The notes: generated by a model not told the origin, from the letters alone. Positions 46,197-54,990 are shown, counted from the stretch's first letter. The stretch: 64,000 nucleotides of DNA from Saccharibacillus sp. JS10 (GCF_024436065.1 NZ_JANFNS010000002.1:1041345-1105344), one strand, 5' to 3'. Numbers and translations are program-made.

Positions 46197-46200
46197 GATA
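46188..46200 (+). promoter_or_regulatory. Candidate NrtR operator over the -10 element
   Basis: TGTCATAATGATA is a palindrome around a central A with one mismatch (TGTCAT facing ATGATA) and covers the -10. It resembles the TGTCA/TGACA half-sites of NrtR sites, but this is a visual match only. Confidence 0.35.
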
Positions 46201-46247
46201 ATATCATATTTGGAACTTACCTGAATTTCAATTTATCAAAGGCTGCG

Positions 46248-47033
46248 ATGGTGATGCGAATGAACGAACATGATGAACAAAAAAAGTATGACGTTAAAAA
46301 GTATCGGACTCCGGATGGAGCGCCGGCAGATATTGTAATGTTTACATTGACCAAGCGTGAGCGCAAAACGGTAACCAAAACACTTCCGTTACGCGAACTT
46401 CGAGTGATGTTGATTCGTCGCCGTGCTTGGCCTTATGCAGGGAAGTGGGCATTACCCGGCGGATTTTCTCGGGATGACGAATCTTTGCATGAAGCGGCAT
46501 TACGTGAGTTAAAAGAAGAAACAGGCGTGGTTGGACGTCATTTGGAATATTTGAGTGTATACAGCGATCCGGGTAGAGATCCTCGCGGCTGGATTATCTC
46601 TCACGCCTTTTTCGCTTTGGTGGAAGAAGAAGTATTGGAGAAACGCCAAGCGGCAGACGATGCCGAAGAAGTCGGATTGTTTACGATTGAAGAAGCGTTG
46701 GAAAAATTGGATCTAGGTTTTGACCACCGCGATATCATTGCGGAAGCTTACCGAAGAATTCAAGAAAAAATGCTTCAGACGACGATTGCTCGCAAATTTT
46801 TGCCGCACGAATTTACGCTGAGCGAACTTTATCAAGTTATCAAAGCTGTCGTACCGGACTTTGAAGAACCGAACTTTATTCGGAAGATTACGTCTACGCG
46901 AAGTCGAAAAGGTATTTTGGAAGAAGTTCGCGACGAACAAGGGCATTTGGTTAGCTCGAATCAATATTCGCAGCGTCCGGCACAATTATATCGCTTTTTG
47001 GATAATGTCCCACGGTTATCGATCTATTCGTAG
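46248..47033 (+). CDS. nrtR: Nudix-domain NAD regulator of the NrtR type
   Basis: 261 aa from ATG 46248 (behind AAAGG; GTG 46251 and ATG 46254 are alternatives; the longer frame from 46185 overlaps the promoter). The N-terminal Nudix domain has an intact box GFSRDDESLHEAALRELKEE followed by TGV. The C-terminal part (about 180-245; KFLPHEFTLSELYQVI, then NFIRKI and GILEEV) is the winged-helix segment found in NrtR regulators and related ADP-ribose/ADP-sugar pyrophosphatases. Because pncA and pncB follow directly, an NAD-salvage regulator is the best reading; the intact box means enzymatic activity is also possible. Confidence in the domain is high, in the regulator role moderate. Confidence 0.8.
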   Translation: MVMRMNEHDEQKKYDVKKYRTPDGAPADIVMFTLTKRERKTVTKTLPLRELRVMLIRRRAWPYAGKWALPGGFSRDDESLHEAALRELKEETGVVGRHLEYLSVYSDPGRDPRGWIISHAFFALVEEEVLEKRQAADDAEEVGLFTIEEALEKLDLGFDHRDIIAEAYRRIQEKMLQTTIARKFLPHEFTLSELYQVIKAVVPDFEEPNFIRKITSTRSRKGILEEVRDEQGHLVSSNQYSQRPAQLYRFLDNVPRLSIYS

Positions 47034-47051
47034 ACAGGAGCGTGAATCCCT

Positions 47052-47609
47052 ATGACAAAAGCTTTAATCGTGATCGATTATACGAATGATTTTGTAGATG
47101 GAAGTTTACCGGTTGGTGACCCTGCAATTCAGATCGAGCAGCGTATTGTCGAGTTGACGAAGCAATTTGTGCAAAATGATCAGTACACCGTAATGGCGGT
47201 AGATCTTCATGAAAAGAATGATCCTTATCACCCTGAAAGTTCATTGTTTCCACCGCACAATATCGTAGGAACGACTGGACGGGAATTATACGGGCAGCTT
47301 GCCGATACGTACGAACAACGTCAATCGCAGATTTATTGGATGGATAAAACCCGGTATAGCGCTTTTGCTGGCACGGATTTGGAGTTACGACTACGGAGTC
47401 GAGGCATCACGGAATTGCATCTTATAGGCGTATGCACCGATATTTGTGTGCTCCATACCGCAGTCGATGCGTACAACTTGGGATTTTCGATTGTGGTACA
47501 TGAAGATGCAGTGGCGAGTTTCAATGCAGCCGGTCATGAATGGGCTTTAGGTCATTTTAAAAGCAGTCTAGGAGCCGAAGTCGTTTCGAACTGGCAGGTA
47601 AATGGGTAA
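47052..47609 (+). CDS. pncA: Nicotinamidase (isochorismatase family)
   Basis: Deamidates nicotinamide to nicotinate for NAD salvage. 185 aa with the catalytic triad visible: Asp in VIDYTNDF (about residue 9), Lys in WMDKTRYSAF and Cys in IGVCTDICVLHTA (about 127-131). Metal-site residues lie in AVDLHEKNDPYHPES. It follows nrtR after 18 nt with AGGAG and precedes pncB, which uses its product, so the assignment as nicotinamidase rather than another isochorismatase is well supported. Confidence 0.9.
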   Translation: MTKALIVIDYTNDFVDGSLPVGDPAIQIEQRIVELTKQFVQNDQYTVMAVDLHEKNDPYHPESSLFPPHNIVGTTGRELYGQLADTYEQRQSQIYWMDKTRYSAFAGTDLELRLRSRGITELHLIGVCTDICVLHTAVDAYNLGFSIVVHEDAVASFNAAGHEWALGHFKSSLGAEVVSNWQVNG

Positions 47610-47643
47610 CTTTGAGGAATCATCATTTATTTGCTGCAAGGCA

Positions 47644-47672
47644 GACCGCGCGCCGATCTCGGTTGCGCGGTT
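47644..47672 (+). repeat. Hairpin between pncA and pncB
   Basis: GACCGCGC (47644-47651) pairs with GCGCGGTT (47665-47672, one G-U pair). No T-run. It is probably an mRNA stability or processing element inside the operon. Confidence 0.5.
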
Positions 47673-47704
47673 GTCTATGAAGCGGTATCGGAGGAGATCA
47701 GAAT

Positions 47705-49177
47705 ATGGAAACCACTGGAATGGCTTTACATACAGATAAATACCAGATCAATATGATGTATGCGCATTGGATGAACGGAACACACAAGCATCGTGCTGTA
47801 TTCGAAGCTTATTTCCGCTCCCTTCCTTTTGGGAATGGGTATGGCGTTTTTGCAGGGCTCGAGCGGATTGTTCATTATATTTCGAGTTTACGTTTTCAAG
47901 ACGACGATATTCGTTATCTGTCGGAACAAGAAGAAAATTACGATCCGCGCTTTTTGGAAGAATTACGGACGTTCCGTTTTACGGGTCATGTTCATTCCAT
48001 GCGCGAAGGAGCAGTCGTATTTCCTAACGAGCCACTGATCCGGGTTGAAGGTACGATTTTTGAAGCACAGCTTGTTGAGACGGCATTGCTTAACTTTATG
48101 AACTTCCAGACATTGATCGCAACGAAAGCGGCTCGGATCAAGCAAGCTGCCGACGGCGATATTTTGCTGGAGTTCGGTACACGCCGCGCTCAAGAAGCCG
48201 ATGCAGCGGTATGGGGAGCGCGAGCTGCTTACGTATCCGGATTCCATGCCACTTCGAATATGATGGCAGGCAAACGTTTCGGTATTCCGACAAAAGGCAC
48301 ACACGCTCACTCTTGGGTACAAAGTTTTGCCAGCGAACAAGAAGCGTTTGATAATTATGCGGAAGTCTTGCCTGACGGCTCCACCTTGCTGGTCGATACA
48401 TTCGATACGTTGCAAAGCGGCGTGCCTCATGCCATTCAAACAGCGAAAAAGCTCGAAGAACGCGGCAAGCGCTTGAACTCGATTCGTTTGGACAGCGGAG
48501 ACTTGGCTTATCTATCGATTGAAGCCCGCAAAATGTTGGACGCGGCCGGGCTTGATTATGTGAAAATTGTAGCTTCGAACGATCTGGACGAAAATACGAT
48601 TACCGAGCTGAAAACGCAAGATGCCCGAATTGATATTTGGGGCGTAGGTACGCAGCTTATTACCGCACACGATCAGCCTTCGCTGGGCGGCGTCTATAAG
48701 TTGGTTGAACGTGAAGTCGACGGAAGTATGCAGCCAACGATCAAAATTTCAGCGAATCCGGAAAAAGTTACAACGCCGGGTAAAAAAGACGTCTACCGGA
48801 TTATCGACCAAGGAACAGGCAAAGCGATTGCCGATTATATCTGTTTCCCTGAGGAAGAAGAACCGCGTGAAGGCAAGCGGCTGAAGTTGTTCAATCCACT
48901 GCATACGTATATTCGACGTTATGTGAAAAATTATGAAGCGATTCCGATGTTGGTTCCGATCTTTGAAGACGGTAAACAAGTCTACGAACTGCCTTCTCTT
49001 GACGAGATTCGTGATTATCATGTCTCGCAGCTGAACTTGTTCTGGCCGCAATATTTGCGTAAGCTGAATCCTGAGATTTACCGCGTGAATATTAGCGAAA
49101 AAGCTTGGCAGCTGAAACAAGGTCTGATTGATCGTTATATGGAAGAAAACGAAATCGAAGTTACGCCGGAAAATTAA
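47705..49177 (+). CDS. pncB: Nicotinate phosphoribosyltransferase
   Basis: Forms nicotinate mononucleotide from nicotinate and PRPP, the entry of the Preiss-Handler pathway. 490 aa. Typical elements: ALHTDKYQINMMYAHW at the N-terminus, LEFGTRRAQEADAAVWGARA (near 158), GTHAHSWVQSF (near 198) with the conserved His, and SIRLDSGDLAYLS (near 260). CGGAGGAGA before the ATG. Last gene of the nrtR-pncA-pncB operon, closed by a terminator. Confidence 0.95.
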   Translation: METTGMALHTDKYQINMMYAHWMNGTHKHRAVFEAYFRSLPFGNGYGVFAGLERIVHYISSLRFQDDDIRYLSEQEENYDPRFLEELRTFRFTGHVHSMREGAVVFPNEPLIRVEGTIFEAQLVETALLNFMNFQTLIATKAARIKQAADGDILLEFGTRRAQEADAAVWGARAAYVSGFHATSNMMAGKRFGIPTKGTHAHSWVQSFASEQEAFDNYAEVLPDGSTLLVDTFDTLQSGVPHAIQTAKKLEERGKRLNSIRLDSGDLAYLSIEARKMLDAAGLDYVKIVASNDLDENTITELKTQDARIDIWGVGTQLITAHDQPSLGGVYKLVEREVDGSMQPTIKISANPEKVTTPGKKDVYRIIDQGTGKAIADYICFPEEEEPREGKRLKLFNPLHTYIRRYVKNYEAIPMLVPIFEDGKQVYELPSLDEIRDYHVSQLNLFWPQYLRKLNPEIYRVNISEKAWQLKQGLIDRYMEENEIEVTPEN

Positions 49178-49185
49178 CAGATGAC

Positions 49186-49220
49186 AAAGCGGAATCTTCT
49201 TCGGAAGATTTCGCTTTTTT
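49186..49220 (+). terminator. pncB terminator
   Basis: AAAGCGGAATCTTC, loop TTCG, GAAGATTTCGCTTTTTT: strong stem with UUCG-type loop. Confidence 0.92.
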
Positions 49221-49253
49221 ACACACACTCCATCATCCACAAGGAGGATCATT

Positions 49254-50258
49254 ATGAACGCATCATTTCAAGCTTTTTGGTTAGAAGAAAGTAATGAACG
49301 TGTGACCGGAACGGTAAAAACGATAGATGCTGAGCAACTACCACCAGGTGAAGTGACGGTGAAGGTTCATTATTCGGACGTGAACTACAAAGACGGGTTG
49401 GCGAGTATCAAAGAAGGACAAGTAGTGCGGAACTATCCGTTTATTCCGGGAATTGATCTTGCGGGCGAAGTGATCGCTTCGGAAGACGCACGTTTTTCCA
49501 TTGGTGATCGCGTATTATGTACGGGTTATGGATTAGGCGTTTCTCATTTTGGCGGATATAGTCAGCAAGCCCGTGTGCCTGCCGATTGGTTAGTCAAAGT
49601 GCCGGAGTCGTTGACGTTACGCGAAGCCATGATTCTTGGAACAGCCGGATTTACTGCTGCGATGTCAGTCGATGCGATCTTGAGTGCCGGAATTACACCG
49701 GAAAATGGACCTGTACTCGTAACCGGAGCATCGGGCGGAGTCGGAAGCGTCGCGGTCGCGATTTTTTCCAAACTCGGCTTTGAAGTGACCGCAAGCAGCG
49801 GCAAAGAACAAGAATGGGATTGGCTCAAAAAATTAGGCGCTTCCCACACCATTTCCCGAGAAGAAGCTCAAAGCCCGTCTAAAGGCCCGCTTGGAAAAGG
49901 GTTCTGGTCAGCAATCGTGGATCCTGTCGGCGGAGCGGGTACAGGCGAACGATTAAAACAGATCAAATATCGAGGCGTACTCGCGTTATCCGGCTTAACG
50001 GGAGGCGGAGATTTCCCAACAAGCGTACATCCGTTTATTTTACGCGGGGTTACATTGGCAGGTATCGATTCGGTACAATGCCCGATGCCACTGCGATTGA
50101 AGATATGGGAGAAGCTTGCGACCGATTGGAAACCGGATGTAATCTTTGAACAAGGCGTACATGAAGTAACGTTAGAACAACTGCCGGAAGCTTTAGAACG
50201 TATTTTGAAAGGGCAAGCTGTAGGTCGACAATTGGTAACGATCTCGGCTCAATCTTAA
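49254..50258 (+). CDS. YhdH/AcuI-type quinone oxidoreductase (MDR family)
   Basis: Zinc-free medium-chain dehydrogenase/reductase of 334 aa, of the YhdH/YhfP group that includes acrylyl-CoA reductase AcuI. The catalytic-domain segment VHYSDVNYKDGLAS and FIPGIDLAGEV lie in the first 75 residues, the NADPH-binding Rossmann motif VTGASGGVGSVAVAIFSKLG near 155, and LRGVTLAGIDSV near 265. AAGGAGGA before the ATG. It has no co-transcribed pathway genes other than cobW 25 nt downstream, so the natural substrate is unknown. Confidence 0.88.
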   Translation: MNASFQAFWLEESNERVTGTVKTIDAEQLPPGEVTVKVHYSDVNYKDGLASIKEGQVVRNYPFIPGIDLAGEVIASEDARFSIGDRVLCTGYGLGVSHFGGYSQQARVPADWLVKVPESLTLREAMILGTAGFTAAMSVDAILSAGITPENGPVLVTGASGGVGSVAVAIFSKLGFEVTASSGKEQEWDWLKKLGASHTISREEAQSPSKGPLGKGFWSAIVDPVGGAGTGERLKQIKYRGVLALSGLTGGGDFPTSVHPFILRGVTLAGIDSVQCPMPLRLKIWEKLATDWKPDVIFEQGVHEVTLEQLPEALERILKGQAVGRQLVTISAQS

Positions 50259-50283
50259 CGCTTGTTTTGAAGGAGAGTGTAGC

Positions 50284-51258
50284 ATGAATCCCAACATTCC
50301 GGTTTATTTACTATCTGGATTTCTTGGTAGTGGCAAAACGACATTGTTACAACGACTGATCGCCTATTGGCAAGAACAAGGCTTGAAGCCGGCAGTCATT
50401 ATCAATGAATTAGGCGATATGAATTTGGATGGTATGTTAGTGGATACCAAAGTACCGACAGCAGAATTGTTAGGCGGTTGTATCTGCTGTACGGTGCGCG
50501 AAGATCTTGCCGGAGAACTTGCGATGCTGGTCGAGCGTGACGCTCCTGATGTCATTGTGATCGAAGCGACAGGAGCCGCGAATCCTATTGACCTCTTAGA
50601 CGCTGCGACAGAGACGGCGATGTACGCAGGGATCGAAATTCAAGGTCTGATTACGGTCGCGGACGCTGCTCATTTACTTGAGATGAACCGGAGCCGCGGA
50701 GGGCGTACGTATGCGTTGATGCAAGATCAGATTCGCTGCGCATCGGTTATTCTATTGAATAAGCTAGATCGAGTGAATGAACAGGAGCAAGCCGAATTGG
50801 AGCAGATGATCGGAGAATGGAATCCATATGCGCCCATCCTTCCTGCTATTCGGTGCGAAGTGAATCCAGAGCAGCTATTAAGTACTGGATTTTCTGAAGC
50901 TTATTCGAAGCAAGGCTCCTTGCAAAAAACGCCGTCTGGACGGTTGACTATGGCGGGAGCGGGGCACCAACACGTCACTTCGTATACCCATCGTTTTACG
51001 CAGCCAATTGATAGCGAGCAGTTTGAACAGATGATTTCAACATTGCCTCGCGAGATTTACCGTGCCAAAGGGTTGCTGACTTTTTCAGATACGGCGAGTC
51101 GATTCTTGTTTCAATATGCGTTTCGGGAATTGGATTTTATCAAAGTGACTCCGCAAGAAAACATGGCAGACATGGCGGTATTTATCGGAGAACATTTCTC
51201 GGCTGATAAGCTTCGCAAGCGACTTCAAGCTTTGGAAAACGGCGAATATACGGCTTGA
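50284..51258 (+). CDS. CobW/ZNG1-family GTPase (metallochaperone)
   Basis: G3E-class P-loop GTPase of 324 aa that delivers metal, usually zinc, to target proteins. The Walker A GFLGSGKTTL is at residues 12-21, the metal-binding CxCC motif (CICC) at 66-69, and NKLD near 158. The C-terminal CobW_C domain (about 238-318) follows a His-containing linker (GHQHVTSYTHRF). AGGAGAG before ATG. It lies 25 nt after the oxidoreductase gene and 100 nt before a Cys-rich copper-binding protein, which suggests a metal-related context. No cobalamin genes are near, so CobW in the B12 sense is unlikely. No Zur box was recognised. Confidence 0.88.
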   Translation: MNPNIPVYLLSGFLGSGKTTLLQRLIAYWQEQGLKPAVIINELGDMNLDGMLVDTKVPTAELLGGCICCTVREDLAGELAMLVERDAPDVIVIEATGAANPIDLLDAATETAMYAGIEIQGLITVADAAHLLEMNRSRGGRTYALMQDQIRCASVILLNKLDRVNEQEQAELEQMIGEWNPYAPILPAIRCEVNPEQLLSTGFSEAYSKQGSLQKTPSGRLTMAGAGHQHVTSYTHRFTQPIDSEQFEQMISTLPREIYRAKGLLTFSDTASRFLFQYAFRELDFIKVTPQENMADMAVFIGEHFSADKLRKRLQALENGEYTA

Positions 51259-51285
51259 AGCAAGTAGGCGGTCAAGGTTTCATTT

Positions 51286-51313
51286 TTGTGATTTTTCGGG
51301 TAATGGGTATCAT
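51286..51313 (+). promoter_or_regulatory. Candidate promoter of the Cys-rich protein gene
   Basis: TTGTGA (51286-51291), 16 bp, TATCAT (51308-51313), followed by a small hairpin AAGGCT-GAAA-AAGCCTT. Confidence 0.45.
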
Positions 51314-51357
51314 CGAAGGCTGAAAAAGCCTTAACCCACAACTAGGAGGAACACCCC

Positions 51358-51702
51358 ATGACCCACACGACCGTGACTACATACCAAGAATGTATCGACG
51401 CCTGCATCCGTTGCATGAATGTTTGTAACGTTAGCTATGTTTCGAGTTTGAAAGGGCTTGATATTTTCGAACTGCGCGAATGTTTAAAAATGTATCGGGA
51501 ATGTGCGGATTTGTGCGGAATTGCGATTCAAGCAATGACACGTAATAGCCCATATGTCGCTGAGATTTGCGAGCTTGTTGCCAAAGCTTGCGACGCTTGC
51601 GCCGACGAATGTATGAAGCATCCGCACGAACATTGCCAAGACTGTGTGAAAGTATCCCGCGAATGCGCAGATATTTGCCGCAATGTGCTCGTAGCTGCTT
51701 GA
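51358..51702 (+). CDS. Four-helix-bundle Cys-rich copper-binding protein (DUF326/Csp type)
   Basis: Small cytosolic protein of 114 aa with 15 cysteines on amphipathic helices. They are spaced as CxxxC, CxxC and longer steps (YQECIDACIRCMNVC, then RECLKMYRECADLC, then CDACADECMKHPHEHC and CQDCVKVSRECADIC). This pattern is that of the DUF326 and copper storage protein (Csp3) family, whose cysteines point into the bundle and bind many Cu(I) ions. There is no signal peptide, as in cytosolic Csp3. TAGGAGGAA before the ATG. It is followed by a bidirectional terminator. Copper as the metal is a family-based inference. Confidence 0.85.
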   Translation: MTHTTVTTYQECIDACIRCMNVCNVSYVSSLKGLDIFELRECLKMYRECADLCGIAIQAMTRNSPYVAEICELVAKACDACADECMKHPHEHCQDCVKVSRECADICRNVLVAA

Positions 51703-51717
51703 TCCATATCCTCATAT

Positions 51718-51768
51718 AAAAAAGACTGTTCCGTACGCCGTATGAAGGCGAGGGACAGTCTTTTTTGT
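51718..51768. terminator. Bidirectional terminator between the Cys-rich gene and the ABC operon
   Basis: AAAAAAGACTGTTCC pairs with GGGACAGTCTTTTTT. It serves both converging units. Confidence 0.88.
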
Positions 51769-52644
51769 TTACCCTTTTGTTCCAGCTGTCAAATTCATCC
51801 CTTCGATAAAATACTTTTGGAAGATGAAAAACAGCACGATAACAGGAAGCAATACGATCACCGAACCCGCCATCAAATAATTCCACTGGGTCTGCACGCT
51901 GCCGCGGAACGATTGAAGGCCGATTTGCAGCGTATAAAGCACTTCGTCGTTTACATATAGCAGAGGACCGAGGAAATCGTTCCAAGCCCCGTTAAAAGCA
52001 AAAATCGCGATCGCAGCCAGCGCAGGTTTGGATAACGGAATCACGATTCTCGCCCAGATATACAGGTGATTCGCTCCGTCGATTTTTGCCGCTTCACTCA
52101 GTTCTTTGGGAATACTTAGATAAAATTGTCGCAACATAAAGATATAAAAAGCACTCCCGAGAAATTGCGGAATAATCAGCGGATAATACGTACCGACCAG
52201 ATGTAACTTCGAAAAAAGGACATATTGCGGAATCAACGTAACGAATCCGGGAATCATCATTGTGGCGAGCAGTACCGAGAACCAAAATCGTTTGCCCCGA
52301 AATTTGATCTTTGCAAATCCGTAAGCGATAAAAGAATTCATGATCACATTTCCGACTACCGCAAAAAAAGCGAGCATTAACGTGTTAAACGCATATAACG
52401 TGAACGGAGCCGCTTGCCACGTATGCAGATAATTGTCGAAATGAAACTCATTCGGAATAAAAGTCGGCGGGTACTGCGCGATTTCTTGCGGCGACTTCAG
52501 CGACGTCGAAATCATCCACCAAAGTGGCAGCAAAAACAGCAAACTTCCCGCAGAAAGCAAAATAAATACTAAAATGTCGCGCAGTGAAAGTCGGCGTTTG
52601 CGTACACGAACATTGTAAGCGTCGATCGGCGGTTGCTGCATCAA
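51769..52644 (-). CDS. Sugar ABC transporter permease (MalG/AraQ-like)
   Basis: Inner-membrane permease of 291 aa with six predicted helices and the EAA loop for contact with the ATPase, seen as ELSEAAKIDGANHLYIWARIVIPLSKPALA (split here: EAAKIDGANHL, then IVIPLSKPALA; near residue 195-225). It is the second permease of a carbohydrate CUT1-type importer. Its ATG overlaps the stop of the upstream permease by 4 nt, so they are translationally coupled. No ATPase gene is present; such systems commonly share one MsmX-type ATPase. The substrate is unknown. Confidence 0.92.
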   Translation of the reverse strand: MMQQPPIDAYNVRVRKRRLSLRDILVFILLSAGSLLFLLPLWWMISTSLKSPQEIAQYPPTFIPNEFHFDNYLHTWQAAPFTLYAFNTLMLAFFAVVGNVIMNSFIAYGFAKIKFRGKRFWFSVLLATMMIPGFVTLIPQYVLFSKLHLVGTYYPLIIPQFLGSAFYIFMLRQFYLSIPKELSEAAKIDGANHLYIWARIVIPLSKPALAAIAIFAFNGAWNDFLGPLLYVNDEVLYTLQIGLQSFRGSVQTQWNYLMAGSVIVLLPVIVLFFIFQKYFIEGMNLTAGTKG

Positions 52645-53588
52645 TCTTCGCCTCCTTCATAGTAGACCCAGCGCTTGGACATTCGCAGATTGATCAAAGT
52701 CAAGATCAAGACGATCACGAACAGCACCCAAGCCATTGCCATCGCATAACCCATATTGAATAGTTTGAATGCTTGATTCCACATATATAGATTGTAGAAC
52801 AGCAGGGAACCCATAGGTCCTCCGTTACCGCTATCGGTCATGACATAACCTTCTTGGAAAATTTGAAAACCGCCGATAAAGCTTGTCACCACATCGAAAA
52901 AGATAACAGGCGAGATCATCGGTAATGTAATATGCCAAAACCGTCGGAAAGCCGAAGCGCCGTCCAATTTTGCAGATTCATAGAGTTGTGCAGGAACGCC
53001 TTGAAGACTTGCCAAATACAGCAGCATTCCTCCGCCGACACTCCACATTTTCATCATAATAATCGCAGGTTTGGTCCACATCGGATCGCTTAACCAAGCT
53101 GGACCTGCAATCCCGATCCAGCCGAGCAGCGTATTAATCAGACCTGTCGACGGATTAAGCAATTGAATCCACAAAAAATAAACACCGACACCCGACAATA
53201 CCGCCGGCAAATAATAGATCGTACGAAACACGCGCATACCGGCAATCCGTTCATTGAGCATCAAAGCCAATAGAATCGACCCGATTGTAGTCAGCGGTAC
53301 CATAAGAGCGACATAATAAAGCGTGTTATAAAGCGATTTCCAAAAAAGCGGATCGTTCGTAAACAAAGTGACGTAATTACGCAGCCCTACGATGTTCATG
53401 CGCGAAGTCACATCATAATCGGTAAAGCTGCCGTAAAGAGAGAACAGCATCGGGAATAACGTAATCCCAAAAAGTCCAACCAACCACGGCAAAATGAACA
53501 AATAACCTTGAAGCTCCTCACGGCGCGCAAGTCTGGATAACTTTTTGCGTTTTATTTTCGGCACCGGTGTACGGAGTGTTTTAGTCAT
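52641..53588 (-). CDS. Sugar ABC transporter permease (MalF/UgpA-like)
   Basis: First permease of the CUT1-type importer, 315 aa, six predicted transmembrane helices after a basic N-terminus (TPVPKIKRKKLSRLARREEL). The EAA-like loop is YESAKLDGASAFRRFWHITL (near residue 205). GGAGGCTTACG lies before the ATG. It follows the binding-protein gene after a strong hairpin and overlaps the second permease by 4 nt. Confidence 0.92.
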   Translation of the reverse strand: MTKTLRTPVPKIKRKKLSRLARREELQGYLFILPWLVGLFGITLFPMLFSLYGSFTDYDVTSRMNIVGLRNYVTLFTNDPLFWKSLYNTLYYVALMVPLTTIGSILLALMLNERIAGMRVFRTIYYLPAVLSGVGVYFLWIQLLNPSTGLINTLLGWIGIAGPAWLSDPMWTKPAIIMMKMWSVGGGMLLYLASLQGVPAQLYESAKLDGASAFRRFWHITLPMISPVIFFDVVTSFIGGFQIFQEGYVMTDSGNGGPMGSLLFYNLYMWNQAFKLFNMGYAMAMAWVLFVIVLILTLINLRMSKRWVYYEGGED

Positions 53589-53617
53589 CGTAAGCCTCCT
53601 TGTGAAAGGTAAAAGAG

Positions 53618-53647
53618 AGCCGCTTACCGGTAGATACCGAAGCGGCT
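53618..53647 (-). repeat. Intercistronic hairpin between binding-protein and permease genes
   Basis: On the minus strand, AGCCGCTT and AAGCGGCT enclose CGGTA-TC-TACCG. It is followed by a short T-rich tract. Such hairpins typically stabilise the binding-protein message and lower permease expression. Confidence 0.65.
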
Positions 53648-53670
53648 GTTAAAAAGCAACATGATTGAGC

Positions 53671-54990
53671 TTATTTATTTTTTTCGATCAAAGCTTGTAC
53701 GTCTTTTTCCGCGGCGGCAAGTGCTTGTTCGGGTGTTTCTTGACCGAGAAATACCGCGTCCATATGCGGATTAATCAAGTCTTTATACCCCGAAGCGCTC
53801 AGCGGAACCTGGAATACTTTGGTGTCGGCAAGGTTATCCACCGAAGCTTTGTAGATGGCGTTTTCATTGGCTTCTGGATCTTCAGCCGCTTCGATATTTG
53901 CGACGTTATCGAAGTTTTTGATCGCCCAATATTTTTGTGCGTCTACATCCGTCAAATAATTGATGAATTCCCAAGCTTCGTCCGGGTGTTTTGCGCCTTT
54001 TGGAATCTCGACGACAAATCCGCCACCGCTGCTGAAATGACCCGATCCAGCTTCACGTTCCGGAATTTGAGCCACGCCGATATCCAAATCTTGACCGAAT
54101 TCTTGGATCTGCGTATTATACGTACCGGTCTGAATATACATCGCGACTTTACCGGAAATAAACGGATCGCTGACTCCGCTACCAAAATCAGCTTTCATCG
54201 CATCGACCGTTTGTTTACCGAGACGATCTTGCCAGGATTTTAGCCAAGTCAATGTGTAAGCTTTGTCTGGTGTGTTAATGACGGCTTCGTTGTTCTCATT
54301 GAAATAACCGTTGCCGTTATCGCCGTTAATCAACCAGCTATCGACGCCGAAATCCCCCCAGAGCGGATAGAAGCCGACTTGGTCGTAACCGTTTGCCGAT
54401 TTTTTATCGAGTTTTTGTGCATACTCTTCAAGTTCCGCCCAAGTTTGCGGAGGTTGCTCGGGATCAAGCCCGGCTTCTTGAAAGGCTTTTTTGTTGTAAT
54501 ACAGCAATCGCGTATCGGTATTGAAAGGGAGTGCATAAGCTTTATCTTCATAAAGTACGTTTTTCCATAATTCCGGGTAAAAACGATTTTCGATATTGTT
54601 TTCTGCCAAATACGTCGAAAGATCGGTATTTTGATTTTTGCTGGCGCGAAGATTGACATCAGCGTAATCATTGATAATGACGTCAGCAGGGTTGCCTGCC
54701 GCGATCGAAGCTAAGTTTTTGGTCCAAATATCGCCGAAAGGAAGGTATGTATGCTTTACTGTAATGCGATCTTGAGACTGATTAAAATCTTCGATGATTT
54801 TTTCGATAATCGGGCGTCTTGTTTCAGAACCCCAAAAGGTCCAAAAATCGAGGGTCACTTTTTCGGATTCGCCGGAGACGGCTGTAGGCGTTCCAGAAGC
54901 AGAACGAGATTGAGGGGTACAAGCGGTAAGAATCAGAATAAACGAGATAGACAGCAAACTGAAAGCATAAAAAAGAGATTTTTTTCTCAA
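53671..54990 (-). CDS. Sugar ABC transporter substrate-binding lipoprotein
   Basis: Family-1 solute-binding lipoprotein of 439 aa. Signal peptide with lipobox LTAC (Cys at residue 24), then the binding fold (VTLDFWTFWGSETRRPIIEKI near 45, SGKVAMYIQTGTYN near 270). The start is TTG 54990, 8 nt after GAGGAGGAG. It heads a three-gene operon (binding protein, two permeases) on the minus strand, running away from argS. The ligand is probably an oligosaccharide or glycerol-phosphate-like compound, judged by family only; no regulator or glycosidase lies next to it. Confidence 0.92.
   Translation of the reverse strand: MRKKSLFYAFSLLSISFILILTACTPQSRSASGTPTAVSGESEKVTLDFWTFWGSETRRPIIEKIIEDFNQSQDRITVKHTYLPFGDIWTKNLASIAAGNPADVIINDYADVNLRASKNQNTDLSTYLAENNIENRFYPELWKNVLYEDKAYALPFNTDTRLLYYNKKAFQEAGLDPEQPPQTWAELEEYAQKLDKKSANGYDQVGFYPLWGDFGVDSWLINGDNGNGYFNENNEAVINTPDKAYTLTWLKSWQDRLGKQTVDAMKADFGSGVSDPFISGKVAMYIQTGTYNTQIQEFGQDLDIGVAQIPEREAGSGHFSSGGGFVVEIPKGAKHPDEAWEFINYLTDVDAQKYWAIKNFDNVANIEAAEDPEANENAIYKASVDNLADTKVFQVPLSASGYKDLINPHMDAVFLGQETPEQALAAAEKDVQALIEKNK

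Noticed and set aside
46185-46247. Longer start of the Nudix protein
   Set aside because: The ATG at 46185 lies inside the promoter (between -35 and -10).
53665-54243. A 192-codon + strand frame opposite the sugar-binding protein
   Set aside because: It is antisense to a certain lipoprotein gene and has no ribosome binding site or family motif.
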